Below, one piece after another: positions 26,327 through 35,500 of a stretch of 44,179 bases of DNA. The position numbers and the translations under genes were made by a program. The stretch lies in NCBI GenBank assembly GCA_029984855.1, contig JARQZL010000069.1:1-44179 (forward strand). Reading direction: 5' to 3'. The notes under the pieces were generated by a model. The model saw nothing but the letters and a program-made list of their open reading frames with translations. It was not told where the DNA came from and did not search any database. Positions within the stretch are counted from its first letter, which is position 1. The number at the start of each line of letters is the position of its first letter. The DNA is from Archaeoglobales archaeon (GTDB lineage: Archaea; Halobacteriota; Archaeoglobi; Archaeoglobales; Archaeoglobaceae).

Positions 26327-27073
26327 TCAGTCTTTATTCCTGTGGAGGTATTCAAGTATCTCAATCGGTATCGGCAGCACGACCGTTGTGTTCTCCTGCC
26401 CAGCAGCTTCATTTACAGTTTGGAGGATTCTGAGCATCATAGCAGGTTTGCTTTCCGCCAGTATTTCTGAAGCTTCTCTTAACTTCTTCGCAGCCTGCAG
26501 TTCCCCGTCCGCTCTTATAACTTTGGCTCTTCTTTCTCTCTCCGCTTCAGCCTGCATGGCCATTGCCCTCTGCATCTCTTTTGGCAGTTCTACATCCTTT
26601 ATCTCAACAGCCGTGACCTTGATTCCCCACGGATTTGTCGCCTCATCGATTATCTGCTGGAGCTTTACATTAAGCTGATCTCTTTCAGAAAGAACTTCAT
26701 CAAGCTCTGCCTGGCCTATAACACTTCTGAGAGTCGTCTGGGCTATCTGAGCGGTTGCAAAGCGGAAATCAAGAACCTCTGTAACTGCCTTCTCCGGATC
26801 AACAACGCGGTAGTAAACGACAGCATTAACTTTGACAGTCACATTATCCCTTGTGACCACTTCCTGCGATGGAACGTCGTACGTTACCGTCCTGAGGTCA
26901 ACAATGTTCATGCCTTCGAGAACAGGTATAACAAAGAACAGTCCCGGCCCTCTTGCCCCTACGAGCCTTCCGAGCCTGAATATGACGCCTCTTTCGTACT
27001 CCTTTACAACTCTTATTCCTGAGAGAAGAAACAGGATTGCGACTGCTACAATGCCTACGATTATCAGGTTCAT
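26327..27073 (-). CDS. SPFH/stomatin-like membrane protein
   Basis: The 248-residue protein has one N-terminal membrane helix (LIIVGIVAVAILFLLSGI) followed by an SPFH (band 7) domain: YERGVIFRLGRLVGARGPGLFF, VVTRDNVTVKVNAVVYY, and a helical AMAMQAEAERERRAKVI segment. Such proteins form membrane-bound rings and work with membrane proteases or lipid domains. The NfeD gene that often pairs with archaeal stomatins is absent here. A TATA box (bottom strand TATTTATATAG, 27092-27102) predicts a short leader. It heads the operon with prs, 28 bases downstream. Confidence 0.93.
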   Translation of the reverse strand: MNLIIVGIVAVAILFLLSGIRVVKEYERGVIFRLGRLVGARGPGLFFVIPVLEGMNIVDLRTVTYDVPSQEVVTRDNVTVKVNAVVYYRVVDPEKAVTEVLDFRFATAQIAQTTLRSVIGQAELDEVLSERDQLNVKLQQIIDEATNPWGIKVTAVEIKDVELPKEMQRAMAMQAEAERERRAKVIRADGELQAAKKLREASEILAESKPAMMLRILQTVNEAAGQENTTVVLPIPIEILEYLHRNKD

Positions 27074-27114
27074 GTACGAAGTTGTGGAGGGCTATATAAA
27101 TATGTTTGGAGAAC

Positions 27115-27146
27115 AAAAGGCCAAACAGCCAAAAGGCTAAACAGCC
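27115..27146 (-). terminator. Tandem 16-base repeat with stem-loop and T-runs at the end of the biotin carboxylase gene
   Basis: Two 16-base units, AAAAGGCCAAACAGCC and AAAAGGCTAAACAGCC, stand head to tail and differ at one base. On the bottom strand each reads GGCTGTTT(A/G)GCC then TTTT: a small stem of three or four pairs followed by a T-run. The first unit in transcription direction spans the stop codon of the carboxylase gene (TAG at 27137-27139). A double transcription terminator is likely, separating it from the SPFH promoter just downstream. Confidence 0.5.
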
Positions 27147-28609
27147 GATCTCATATGATAGAGGGCTGCAATTGTCGCAGCTACGACCTCCTCTTTTGTT
27201 AACTCCTCTTCCCAGAATATTTCTGCAAGTCTCCTCTTGAGCGGCTGGAGCTTTTCTGTGAACTCCTTTATATACTCCTTGATGTTCTGCTCTTCTATGA
27301 AGTTCGTGTGCGTTTCGCCCCTTACAAATGCATCATTGTGCATCACTGCCATGTGGAATGGCAGGTTCGTTTCAACTCCGTCTATTATGTAACCGTGTAG
27401 AGCTCTTCTCATCCTCCGTATTGCTTCCATCCTGTTGTTGCCCCATACAGAGAGCTTTGAAATCATCGGGTCGTAGTAGGGCGTTATCTCACAGCCCATG
27501 TGAATCCCGCTGTCAACCCTGACACCCATGCCTCCAGGGCTGCGGTAGTGGACGATTTTACCGGTTTTCGGCATGAAAGTGATTGGATCTTCAGCGTAAA
27601 TTCTGCACTCTATTGCATGCCCTCTAAATTCAATACAATCCTGATCATGTTGTAAAGGTTCGCCATCAGCAATCTCTATCTGGTATTTCACTATGTCTAT
27701 CCCTGTTACAAGTTCTGTGATGGGATGTTCAACCTGAACTCTTGTGTTCATTTCGAGAAAGTAAAATTCTCCATCGTAGTAAAGAAACTCCATTGTTCCT
27801 GCGTTCGTGTACCCGATGTGTTTTGCTCCCTTAACTGCAAATTTTCCTATCTTTTCCCTCGTCTCATCATCAACAACCGGTGATGGAGACTCCTCGATTA
27901 CTTTCTGGTGCCTGCGCTGTATGCTGCACTCTCTCTCACCCAAGTGAATAACACTGCCGTGTTCATCCGCAAGGACTTGGAATTCTATATGTCTTGGCTT
28001 TGGCAGATACTTTTCCACGTAAACTGCCGGATCTCCGAAGTACTTCTCTCCCAACTTCTTCGAGCGATGGTAGGCGGCTTCAAGCTCTTCTTCACTCCAG
28101 GCAATGGATATGCCTATTCCACCGCCACCTCCAGATGCTTTGATTGCAATGGGGTAACCAATTTTTTCGCCCCATCTGTAGGCATCATCAATACTTCTGA
28201 GTTCAGGACTGCCGGGCACAACGGGCACACCTGCCTCACCTATCAGCTTTCTTGCGTTCAACTTGGATCCCATTGTTTCTATGACCTCTGGTGAGGGGCC
28301 GATGAAGACCACGCCCTCCTCCCTGCATCTCCTTGCGAACTCAGCATTCTCCGCAAGAAATCCATATCCCGGGTGAATTGCATCGCATTCCGCCTTCTTT
28401 GCGACCTCAATTATCTTATCTATGTTGATGTAGCTGTCCTTTGGCTCTGGCTTTCCTATCCAGTAAGCCTCATCGGCATAAACCCTGTGGAATGACTTTT
28501 TGTCAGCGGTACTGTAAACCGCAACCGTGGAAATATCCAGTTCCTTGCAGGCACGCATGATTCTTACCGCTATTTCTCCCCTGTTTGCAATGAGTATCTT
28601 ACGGAACAT
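27137..28609 (-). CDS. pycA: Biotin carboxylase; probable pyruvate carboxylase subunit A
   Basis: From the ATG at 28609 the protein has 490 residues. It begins [21 protein letters not shown] and has the ATP-grasp core ([57 protein letters not shown]). It carboxylates biotin using bicarbonate and ATP. In archaea this subunit usually serves a two-subunit pyruvate carboxylase making oxaloacetate. The extra C-terminal tail (about 30 residues ending MRSAV) fits that group better than acetyl-CoA carboxylase, but the partner subunit is not in the window. The frame is open to 28672; the added residues do not fit the family. The TATA box is GTTATTTAAA (bottom strand 28631-28640). Confidence 0.9.
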   Translation of the reverse strand: MFRKILIANRGEIAVRIMRACKELDISTVAVYSTADKKSFHRVYADEAYWIGKPEPKDSYINIDKIIEVAKKAECDAIHPGYGFLAENAEFARRCREEGVVFIGPSPEVIETMGSKLNARKLIGEAGVPVVPGSPELRSIDDAYRWGEKIGYPIAIKASGGGGGIGISIAWSEEELEAAYHRSKKLGEKYFGDPAVYVEKYLPKPRHIEFQVLADEHGSVIHLGERECSIQRRHQKVIEESPSPVVDDETREKIGKFAVKGAKHIGYTNAGTMEFLYYDGEFYFLEMNTRVQVEHPITELVTGIDIVKYQIEIADGEPLQHDQDCIEFRGHAIECRIYAEDPITFMPKTGKIVHYRSPGGMGVRVDSGIHMGCEITPYYDPMISKLSVWGNNRMEAIRRMRRALHGYIIDGVETNLPFHMAVMHNDAFVRGETHTNFIEEQNIKEYIKEFTEKLQPLKRRLAEIFWEEELTKEEVVAATIAALYHMRSAV

Positions 28610-28689
28610 CGGCACTCGTTTGCCCTGCAATTTAAATAACTTATCGGGTTGCACGACCTGAGGTGAAATCAAACAAATCTGAGAAAATC

Positions 28690-28696
28690 TTTATAT
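28690..28696 (+). promoter_or_regulatory. TATA box of the liv/acyl-CoA ligase cluster
   Basis: TTTATAT lies about 25-31 bases before the ATG of the first transporter gene, so the cluster message should begin at or near the start codon. The biotin carboxylase promoter faces the other way 50 bases to the left. Confidence 0.55.
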
Positions 28697-28720
28697 GCCT
28701 GCCATCCTGCAAAACTCCAG

Positions 28721-29506
28721 ATGACCTTGCTCAGAGTCAACAATGTCACTCTCAGGTTTGGAGGAGTTAAGGCGGTAGATGGGGCATCTTTTGATATGAG
28801 AGAGGGCGAAGTACTTGCAATGATAGGGCCGAATGGAGCAGGCAAGACGAGCCTTCTCAACTGCATAAGCGGATTTTACAGACCTCAGGAAGGGCAGATA
28901 TTCTTCCGTGACGAGGAGATAACGAGAAAAAAGCCTTATTCCATAGCGATGAAGGGGATTGCCCGAACATTCCAGAATGTTGAGCTGTATAGGGGCATGA
29001 GTACGCTGGATGTTATAATGTCCGGCAGGCACATTCACTATAAATGCAATCCAGTATTCTCTGGTTTTTATTTCTTGAAAGGGAGGAAAGAGGAGATAAA
29101 GCACAGAAAGCGTGTTGAGGAAATAATAGACTTCCTTGATCTTCAGCAGTACAGGCGAAAGATTGTCTCAACGCTTCCGTATGGGATACAGAAAAGAGTA
29201 GAATTGGGAAGGGCTCTGGCTCTTGAACCCCAGCTTTTGCTTCTTGATGAGCCTATGGGTGGACTCAGCTTTGAAGAGAAAGAGGATATGGCAGTTTACA
29301 TACTCGAAATCAATGAGGATCTGGGGATATCTGTACTCTTAATAGAGCACGACATGAGTTTTGTTATGGACATCTCCGACAGAATAGTAGTTCTTGAGAG
29401 GGGGAGAATTATAGCCAGTGGAACACCGGAAGAGATCAAGAACAATCCGGCTGTAGTTCAGGCTTATGTCGGTGAGGCTGATGCGAGGGCCGAATATGGA
29501 GGATGA
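28721..29506 (+). CDS. livG: Branched-chain amino acid-type ABC transporter ATPase (LivG)
   Basis: The 261-residue protein has Walker A GPNGAGKTS, the LivG-type signature LPYGIQKRVELGRAL, Walker B LLLLDEPMGGL, and the switch His in LIEHDMSFV. It is one of two ATPases of a HAAT-family importer whose other parts follow: livH, livM, the binding protein and livF. It opens the cluster. The next gene, an acyl-CoA ligase, starts inside its last codons. HAAT importers also carry aromatic and other carboxylates, so the substrate here need not be an amino acid. Confidence 0.93.
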   Translation: MTLLRVNNVTLRFGGVKAVDGASFDMREGEVLAMIGPNGAGKTSLLNCISGFYRPQEGQIFFRDEEITRKKPYSIAMKGIARTFQNVELYRGMSTLDVIMSGRHIHYKCNPVFSGFYFLKGRKEEIKHRKRVEEIIDFLDLQQYRRKIVSTLPYGIQKRVELGRALALEPQLLLLDEPMGGLSFEEKEDMAVYILEINEDLGISVLLIEHDMSFVMDISDRIVVLERGRIIASGTPEEIKNNPAVVQAYVGEADARAEYGG

Positions 29507-31385
29507 TACATTCCCCAAATTACTTGTAAGAAACTGTCGTAAGTACGGTAAAAAAGTTGCAATGAGAGAGAAAGACCTGGGGATATGGAGAACGTACACG
29601 TGGAAAGAATACTTCGATGCTGTGAAATATTTTTCCCTCGGACTGGTATCTCTCGGGCTCGAGCAGGGAGATAAAGTTGCGATAGTGGGAGATAACAGTC
29701 CAGAATGGGTTATTGCCGAACTTGCGGCACAGTCAGCTCTGGCAATCCCCACAGGACTGTATCAGGACGGCCTTGCGGAAGAGTTCAAAGCACTGCTTAA
29801 CTACATGGATGTTCGTTTTGTTATTGCAGAGGATCAGGAGCAGGTTGATAAGCTGCTGGCTGTAAGACAGGATACGGCTGTGGAGAAAATAATCTACTGG
29901 GAGCCGAAGGGAATGTATCGTTACGATGACCCGTGCCTGCTTAGGTTCGATACAGTTATGGCGAAGGGTAGAGAGTACGCAAAACGTTACCCTGATCTGT
30001 TTGAAGAGAACGTTGCTTCAACGCAGGCGGACGATACAGCGTGCATTCTCACGACCTCCGGTACCACTGCAATGCCAAAAGGTGCGATGCTCAGTTACCG
30101 CAATATGATTTCGATGGCAGAAAATCTCTCCAAGGTCGATCCGGTTGATGATAGCTTCGAACTCGTATCAAGCCTCCCTCTCGCATGGGCAGGGGAGCAG
30201 ATGATGACGATTTCACTCGCCCTCTGCAAGCGTGCGGTTGTCAACTTCCCGGAGAGTTCAGAAACCGTCAGGCAGGATTTTAGGGAGATAGGCCCTCACG
30301 TGGTGTTCTCTCCCCCGAGAATATGGGAAAACATAGTTTCAGAGGTACTCGTCAGGATGGAAGATGCAAACCGCCTCAACAGAGCAGTTTTTAAGTGGGC
30401 TATGAAAGTCGGCTACAGATGGGCAGAAATGAAGTTTGAAAAAAAGACCTCGCTTGCCCTCAAACTTCAATGGTTAATTGCCTACTGGCTTGTTTTTCGA
30501 TCAATACTCGATAAAACAGGGCTGAAGAGGGTCAAGTATGCATATACGGGTGGAGCTGCACTTGGCCCGGATTACTTCCGCTTTTATCATGCAATAGGCG
30601 TTAACCTGAAGCAGATTTATGGCCAGACGGAGATTGCTGGCATAGCTGTCCTGCACAGAGATAACGACATAAAGTTTGAAACAGTTGGAAAGCCAATACC
30701 GGGAACGGAGATTGCAATATCCGAAGAGGGTGAGATACTCCTGAGGGGGGCGGCTGTCTTCAAAGGGTACTATAAAATGCCGGAAAAAACCGAGGAAGCT
30801 CTGAAGGATGGATGGCTTCATACAGGGGACATGGGCTACATCGATAAAGACGGGCACCTTGTTGTCGTAGACAGACTGAAAGACGTTCTTACTCTGAAGG
30901 ACGGAACGAAGTTTTCACCTCAGTACATAGAAAACAGGCTTAAGTTCAGCCCATACATACGGGAAGCTGTGGTTGTTGGGAAGAACAGGCCGTTTCTTGC
31001 AGCAATCTTCAATATAGACATGGAGAATGTCGGAAAGTGGGCAGAAAGACAGATGATTGGTTATACAAGCTATATGGATCTATCACAGAAAGAAGAGGTA
31101 CTCAACCTGATCAAAGATGTTGTTAAAGAAATTAACAAGACTCTGCCAGAAAACGCAAGAATTAAAAGGTTTGTTTCTCTGTACAAGGAGCTGCACGCAG
31201 ATGATGAGGAACTGACAAGGACGAGAAAGCTCAGAAGGCGGATAGTGGAGCAGAGGTATGCTGACCTCATCGAAGCCATATACAGCAATGCGAAGAGCTA
31301 CGATGCGAGCATAGCTATAAGATATGAGGATGGCAGGGAAAGGCTAATCCGGACTACCATGAAAATCGTTGATGTGGAGGTGTAG
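29496..31385 (+). CDS. Long-chain-type acyl-CoA ligase (AMP-forming)
   Basis: From the ATG at 29496 the protein has 630 residues. It has the adenylate-forming fold: P-loop TTSGTTAMPKG (186-196), YTGGAALGPD, QIYGQTEIAG, TGDMGYIDKDGHLVVVDR and a C-terminal lid. The size and the long insert match long-chain fatty acyl-CoA synthetases. It activates a carboxylic acid to a CoA thioester using ATP. Earlier in-frame starts exist at 29466 and 29481, but 29496 has a GAGGG site six bases upstream. It overlaps livG by 11 bases and sits inside a transporter operon, implying that the imported compound is activated on entry. Confidence 0.92.
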   Translation: MEDDTFPKLLVRNCRKYGKKVAMREKDLGIWRTYTWKEYFDAVKYFSLGLVSLGLEQGDKVAIVGDNSPEWVIAELAAQSALAIPTGLYQDGLAEEFKALLNYMDVRFVIAEDQEQVDKLLAVRQDTAVEKIIYWEPKGMYRYDDPCLLRFDTVMAKGREYAKRYPDLFEENVASTQADDTACILTTSGTTAMPKGAMLSYRNMISMAENLSKVDPVDDSFELVSSLPLAWAGEQMMTISLALCKRAVVNFPESSETVRQDFREIGPHVVFSPPRIWENIVSEVLVRMEDANRLNRAVFKWAMKVGYRWAEMKFEKKTSLALKLQWLIAYWLVFRSILDKTGLKRVKYAYTGGAALGPDYFRFYHAIGVNLKQIYGQTEIAGIAVLHRDNDIKFETVGKPIPGTEIAISEEGEILLRGAAVFKGYYKMPEKTEEALKDGWLHTGDMGYIDKDGHLVVVDRLKDVLTLKDGTKFSPQYIENRLKFSPYIREAVVVGKNRPFLAAIFNIDMENVGKWAERQMIGYTSYMDLSQKEEVLNLIKDVVKEINKTLPENARIKRFVSLYKELHADDEELTRTRKLRRRIVEQRYADLIEAIYSNAKSYDASIAIRYEDGRERLIRTTMKIVDVEV

Positions 31386-31387
31386 AT

Positions 31388-32263
31388 GTGGTCTTACAGT
31401 CTCTGATAAATGGCATAACGATAGGGGGAATCTATGCGCTGATAGCTCTTGGATTTGTACTGATATATAAGGCATCCAAGGTTCTGAACTTTGCTCAGGG
31501 GGAACTTGTGATGATGGGAGGTTTTATGTGTCTTGCCCTGTCAGGGTTTCTTCCAATCTGGATGGCCGTGGTTCTTGCGGTTATCATCTCCGCCTTTATC
31601 GGGTTTCTCATAGAGAAAGTTGTACTGAAGCCTCTGATAGGTGAACCCATTCTCTCAGTGATAATGGTAACTCTCGGTATTGCATACATGTTGAGAGGGC
31701 TTGTTCTTGCAGTCTGGGGCCCTGATATAAGAGCATTCCCTCAGATTTTTCCGGAAGGGGCATTTGAAGTTAATGGAGTTGTCATCCCCTATGTTTATCT
31801 TGGGGGCCTTTTACTCTCCCTGATGGCCATAATCGCTTTCATTCTATTCTTCACTCGAACAACAATAGGCGTGGCGATGAGGGCAGTTGCAGATGATCAG
31901 CAGGCTGCGATGAGTTTAGGGATAAGTGTTGAGAAGATATTTGCAATTTCGTGGGCGATATCTGCAGTTGTGGCTGCAATAGGTGGTATACTTGTCGGCA
32001 ACATATATGGTGGTATTAACGTGAACTTTGCGTTTATAGGACTCAAAGTATTTGCAGTTGTGATACTCGGTGGACTTGACAGCGTTCTTGGAGCCATAGT
32101 TGGGGGAATCATCATCGGAGTTGCGGAATCTGTAGGTGGCACATATCTTGAACCCTTTGTGGGAGGAGGGTTCAAGGACGTATTTCCGCTCTTGCTGATG
32201 CTGCTCATCATGGCAATCAAGCCCTATGGGCTGTTCGGGACAGAGAGGATAGAGAGGGTATAG
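31388..32263 (+). CDS. livH: HAAT-family ABC transporter permease LivH
   Basis: The 291-residue protein is a multi-spanning membrane permease. LINGITIGGIYALIALGFVLIYKAS at the start, LNFAQGELVMMGGF, and AMRAVADDQQAAMSLGIS (the cytoplasmic coupling loop) are typical of LivH. The start is GTG at 31388, two bases after the ligase stop. With LivM it should form the channel of the importer. The last residues are charged and cytoplasmic. Confidence 0.93.
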   Translation: MVLQSLINGITIGGIYALIALGFVLIYKASKVLNFAQGELVMMGGFMCLALSGFLPIWMAVVLAVIISAFIGFLIEKVVLKPLIGEPILSVIMVTLGIAYMLRGLVLAVWGPDIRAFPQIFPEGAFEVNGVVIPYVYLGGLLLSLMAIIAFILFFTRTTIGVAMRAVADDQQAAMSLGISVEKIFAISWAISAVVAAIGGILVGNIYGGINVNFAFIGLKVFAVVILGGLDSVLGAIVGGIIIGVAESVGGTYLEPFVGGGFKDVFPLLLMLLIMAIKPYGLFGTERIERV

Positions 32264-32274
32264 GGGGTCTTGAG

Positions 32275-33342
32275 ATGCCAAGCGGTGTGTTCAAGACAAG
32301 CTATGCAGAGGATATGGCTTTCATAAGATGGCCAATTCACAGGATTGCACTCACTCTTGCGGCTATTTTTCTTTTAACATACCCATTCGTGTTCAGGAAT
32401 AACATCTACATGCTCTACTGGGCGAACTATATAGCAATCTTCCTGATTGCAACACTCGGAATAAATATCTTAACAGGATATGCAGGTCAGATATCTCTTG
32501 GACATGGCGCATTCATGGCTGTTGGAGCTTACGCAAGCACGATAACCGCAATAAAACTTGGATTGCCCTTTCCGCTGACTGTATTTATCGGGGCAATTTC
32601 TTCAATGCTCTTCGGACTGATTTTCGGTATTCCATCGCTGAAGTTGAAAGGGTTCTATCTTGCAATTGCAACTTTAGCTGCTCAATATCTTGTTGACTTC
32701 CTTCTTGTCAATCCAAAGCTTGCATGGCTTACCGGAGGCTCATCAGGCCTGATAGTTCCTGAAGCTTCGCTGATGGGATTTGAAATCACAAAGCTCTCCG
32801 GTTCAGATTTCTACTTCTACTTTGTTACCGTTCCGCTTGCCGTGTTTTTCTTCATCTTTGCAGCAAATTTGACAAGAAGCGATGTTGGGAGAGCATGGGT
32901 TGCCATAAGGGATAACGACATAGCTGCCGAGATCATGGGTATAAACGTTTTTAAATACAAGCTTCTTGCATTCGCGATAGCAAGCTTCTACGCAGGTATC
33001 GCAGGAAGTCTGTGGGCTTACTACATTGGCTATCTAACTCCTGAACACTACACAATAGCATTATCCATAGATTTTGTTGCCATGATACTCATCGGGGGGC
33101 TCGGCAGGCACTGGGGGAGCCTGGTGGGGACTGTTTTCGTTCTGACACTGCCTGAAGTTCTAAAAAGGGTGATAATTCCGGCCATTTCTGGCTTCGTGCC
33201 CGTAACATTTACAGCCGAATCCCTGAGACCAATAATATTTGGAGCAATAATCATACTGTTCCTTATTGCAGAACCGCATGGAATTGTTGAACTGCTGAGG
33301 AAGGTGAAAGAGTACCTCAGACTGTTTCCATTTCCGTACTGA
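32275..33342 (+). CDS. livM: HAAT-family ABC transporter permease LivM
   Basis: The 355-residue protein is the second permease. It has about nine to ten hydrophobic segments, the LivM marker LGINILTGYAGQISLGHGAFMAVGAY, and the coupling loop RAWVAIRDNDIAAEIMGIN. It starts 11 bases after livH. The N-terminal 20 residues before the first helix (MPSGVFKTSYAEDM) are hydrophilic and a little longer than usual. After its stop there is a gap of about 147 bases with a separate promoter for the binding protein. Confidence 0.93.
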   Translation: MPSGVFKTSYAEDMAFIRWPIHRIALTLAAIFLLTYPFVFRNNIYMLYWANYIAIFLIATLGINILTGYAGQISLGHGAFMAVGAYASTITAIKLGLPFPLTVFIGAISSMLFGLIFGIPSLKLKGFYLAIATLAAQYLVDFLLVNPKLAWLTGGSSGLIVPEASLMGFEITKLSGSDFYFYFVTVPLAVFFFIFAANLTRSDVGRAWVAIRDNDIAAEIMGINVFKYKLLAFAIASFYAGIAGSLWAYYIGYLTPEHYTIALSIDFVAMILIGGLGRHWGSLVGTVFVLTLPEVLKRVIIPAISGFVPVTFTAESLRPIIFGAIIILFLIAEPHGIVELLRKVKEYLRLFPFPY

Positions 33343-33415
33343 GTTTAGTTTGGATATCCGTTTTGTTTTAATCACTCCATTATCACTCCACATCCCGGCA
33401 GGAAAAATAGCAACA

Positions 33416-33425
33416 CTTATAATAT
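33416..33425 (+). promoter_or_regulatory. Internal promoter before the binding-protein gene
   Basis: CTTATAATAT lies 65-74 bases before the ATG at 33490, giving a leader of roughly 40 bases with a GGGAGG ribosome binding site. The leader contains TTGAGAGAAG twice (33448-33457 and 33466-33475). Binding proteins are usually needed in excess over the channel, so a second promoter here makes sense. Confidence 0.45.
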
Positions 33426-33489
33426 CATGATTAAAGTTGGCGAAAGGTTGAGAGAAGATTGAGAGTTGAGAGAAGGGAGGAGAAAATTC

Positions 33490-34722
33490 ATGAAGGGTGT
33501 AACAAGAAGAGACTTCCTGAAGTACGTGGGCGTTGCCGGTTCAATGGCATTTGGAGTGCAGTTTCTTGGATGTGCACAGAAAACGGCAACGCCAACACCG
33601 GCAGCAAAGAAAGAAATTACCATCGGAGCACTCTTTGACATCACCGGTCCAACAGGAGACGTTGGGAAGGACTATGCACAGGGTGTGAAGGACTACGTGA
33701 GACTTGCTAATGAAAGAGGTGGAGTTGGTGGATATACTGTAAAGCTTGCATCCGTCGATTACGCATACAAGGTCCCTGAGGCGCTGAGTGCATACAAGAA
33801 CTTTAAGTCCATGAACGTTCCCGGCATAATAGGATGGGGGACTGGAGATACAGATGCACTGAAGCAGGATGTTGCAAGGGATGAAATCGTTTACATCTCT
33901 GCATCTTACTCTCCAAAACTCACAAATCCTGCTGAAGCACCGTACAACTTCGTGACAATTACAGACTATACGTCGCAGCTAAGAGCCGTATTAAAATTTG
34001 CAAAGGAGAACTCCGGAAAGGATAAACCAAAGGTTGTTTTTATATACCCAAACGTGCCGTACGGAACTGACCCCATCGAGGGTGGGAAAGAGTATGCTCA
34101 GGAACTTGGCTTTGAAATAGGGGGCGACGAGATAGTTGGTCTCAAAGCAACGTCTGCGATGGAACAGCTTCAGCGTGTTAAAGAATTTGGAGCAGATTTC
34201 GCATGGGTTGGTGGAACCATAAGCTCCACTTCGGTCATTCTCAAAAATGCAATGGATCTGGGTATGGATACAACGTTTATGGTTAACGTTTGGGGATGGG
34301 ATAAGCGCATAGTCAAGTTAGCTGGAGAAGCTGCCGAAGGCCACTATTATAACTGGCCCGGCGTGCTGTGGGGAGACACCTCCGCAAAGGGCATGGCGGA
34401 TATTATGTATGCACACACCACCTGGCATCCCAACGATGAACATACAATCCACTATATCAAGGGCTGGGTGAATGCAATGATGATGCTCAAAGGAATTGAT
34501 ATGGTTGCAGAAAAGGGAGAAGAAGTTACTGGAGCCAAAATAAAGCAGGAACTTGAAACCTTGCGAAACTACGATCCTGAAGGGCTCGTTCCACCGATAT
34601 CCTGGTATCCTGACGACCACCGCCCGAGCATGGTCAGCAAGATATATACGGTCAAAGGAGGAGAGATAAAGCTTCTTGGAAAGGAAGAACTGGAAAGGAG
34701 GAAAGACTGGCTTGGAAAGTAA
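33490..34722 (+). CDS. livK: Substrate-binding lipoprotein of the HAAT transporter
   Basis: From the ATG at 33490 the protein has 410 residues. A twin-arginine motif TRRDFLK (5-11) precedes a hydrophobic stretch and a lipobox FLGC with C28, so it is probably exported folded through Tat and anchored by lipid. After a Thr/Pro linker the periplasmic-binding type I fold begins (ITIGALFDITGPTGDVGKDY). The name livK reflects family only; ligand specificity is unknown, and the neighbouring CoA ligases suggest a carboxylate. A TTG at 33466 is an earlier in-frame start, but the ATG has the better-placed ribosome binding site. Confidence 0.92.
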   Translation: MKGVTRRDFLKYVGVAGSMAFGVQFLGCAQKTATPTPAAKKEITIGALFDITGPTGDVGKDYAQGVKDYVRLANERGGVGGYTVKLASVDYAYKVPEALSAYKNFKSMNVPGIIGWGTGDTDALKQDVARDEIVYISASYSPKLTNPAEAPYNFVTITDYTSQLRAVLKFAKENSGKDKPKVVFIYPNVPYGTDPIEGGKEYAQELGFEIGGDEIVGLKATSAMEQLQRVKEFGADFAWVGGTISSTSVILKNAMDLGMDTTFMVNVWGWDKRIVKLAGEAAEGHYYNWPGVLWGDTSAKGMADIMYAHTTWHPNDEHTIHYIKGWVNAMMMLKGIDMVAEKGEEVTGAKIKQELETLRNYDPEGLVPPISWYPDDHRPSMVSKIYTVKGGEIKLLGKEELERRKDWLGK

Positions 34723-35500
34723 GCTACTGGAGTTAAACAACGTAGAAGTAGTATACAACGACTTCATTCTTGTTTTAAAGGGAGTCTCGATGGAGGTGGA
34801 GAGAGGCAGTATAGTCACCCTTCTTGGCCCAAACGGGGCAGGCAAGACAACAGCGCTCAAAGCAATATCTGGGCTCATAAAGCCTGAGAGAGGAGAGGTT
34901 ACAAGAGGCACAATAACCTACGGCGGGAAGAGAATAGAGAACAGGGATCCGGAAGAGAATTCAAGGGATGGCATAATTCAGGTTATGGAGGGCAGGAGAA
35001 TATTTGGAGAGTTAACGGTGGAGGAAAACCTGAGGGTAGGGAGCTATATAAGTGGAAGTGCGGACTACGACATTGTTTACAACTACTTCCCGAATCTGAA
35101 GGAGAAGAGAAATCTCAGAGGTGGGTATCTCAGCGGTGGAGAGCAACAGATGCTTGCAATTGGAAGGGCACTGCTTGCAAAACCCAAATTGCTCCTCCTT
35201 GATGAGCCAAGTCTTGGTTTAGCCCCTATCGTTGTTAAAGAGATTTTCGATATAATAAAGAGAATAAACAGGGAGGAAGGGGTAACAATTCTGCTTAATG
35301 AACAGAATGCAAAACTTGCACTGGAGATAGCAGATTATGGTTATATAATGGAGAATGGCAGGATAGTTATGGATGACAACGCTGAAAAATTGAAGCAGAA
35401 CGAAGATGTGAGAGAATTTTATATGGGGATGACAGATATGGGCAGGAAGAGCTACAGAGAGGCTAAAAGATACAAGAGAAGAAAGAGGTGGCTTACTTGA
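34712..35500 (+). CDS. livF: HAAT-family ABC transporter ATPase LivF
   Basis: The protein has about 262 residues if it starts at the TTG at 34712, which has a GGAGG site ten bases upstream and overlaps the livK stop. An earlier TTG at 34676 is possible. It has Walker A GPNGAGKTT, signature YLSGGEQQM, Walker B LLLLDEPSLGL, and the LivF-type GLAPIVVKEIFDII. The switch His region reads LLNEQNAKLAL, with Gln in place of His, as is common in LivF. The C-terminus has a basic tail (RKSYREAKRYKRRKRW). Confidence 0.92.
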   Translation: MESKLLELNNVEVVYNDFILVLKGVSMEVERGSIVTLLGPNGAGKTTALKAISGLIKPERGEVTRGTITYGGKRIENRDPEENSRDGIIQVMEGRRIFGELTVEENLRVGSYISGSADYDIVYNYFPNLKEKRNLRGGYLSGGEQQMLAIGRALLAKPKLLLLDEPSLGLAPIVVKEIFDIIKRINREEGVTILLNEQNAKLALEIADYGYIMENGRIVMDDNAEKLKQNEDVREFYMGMTDMGRKSYREAKRYKRRKRWLT

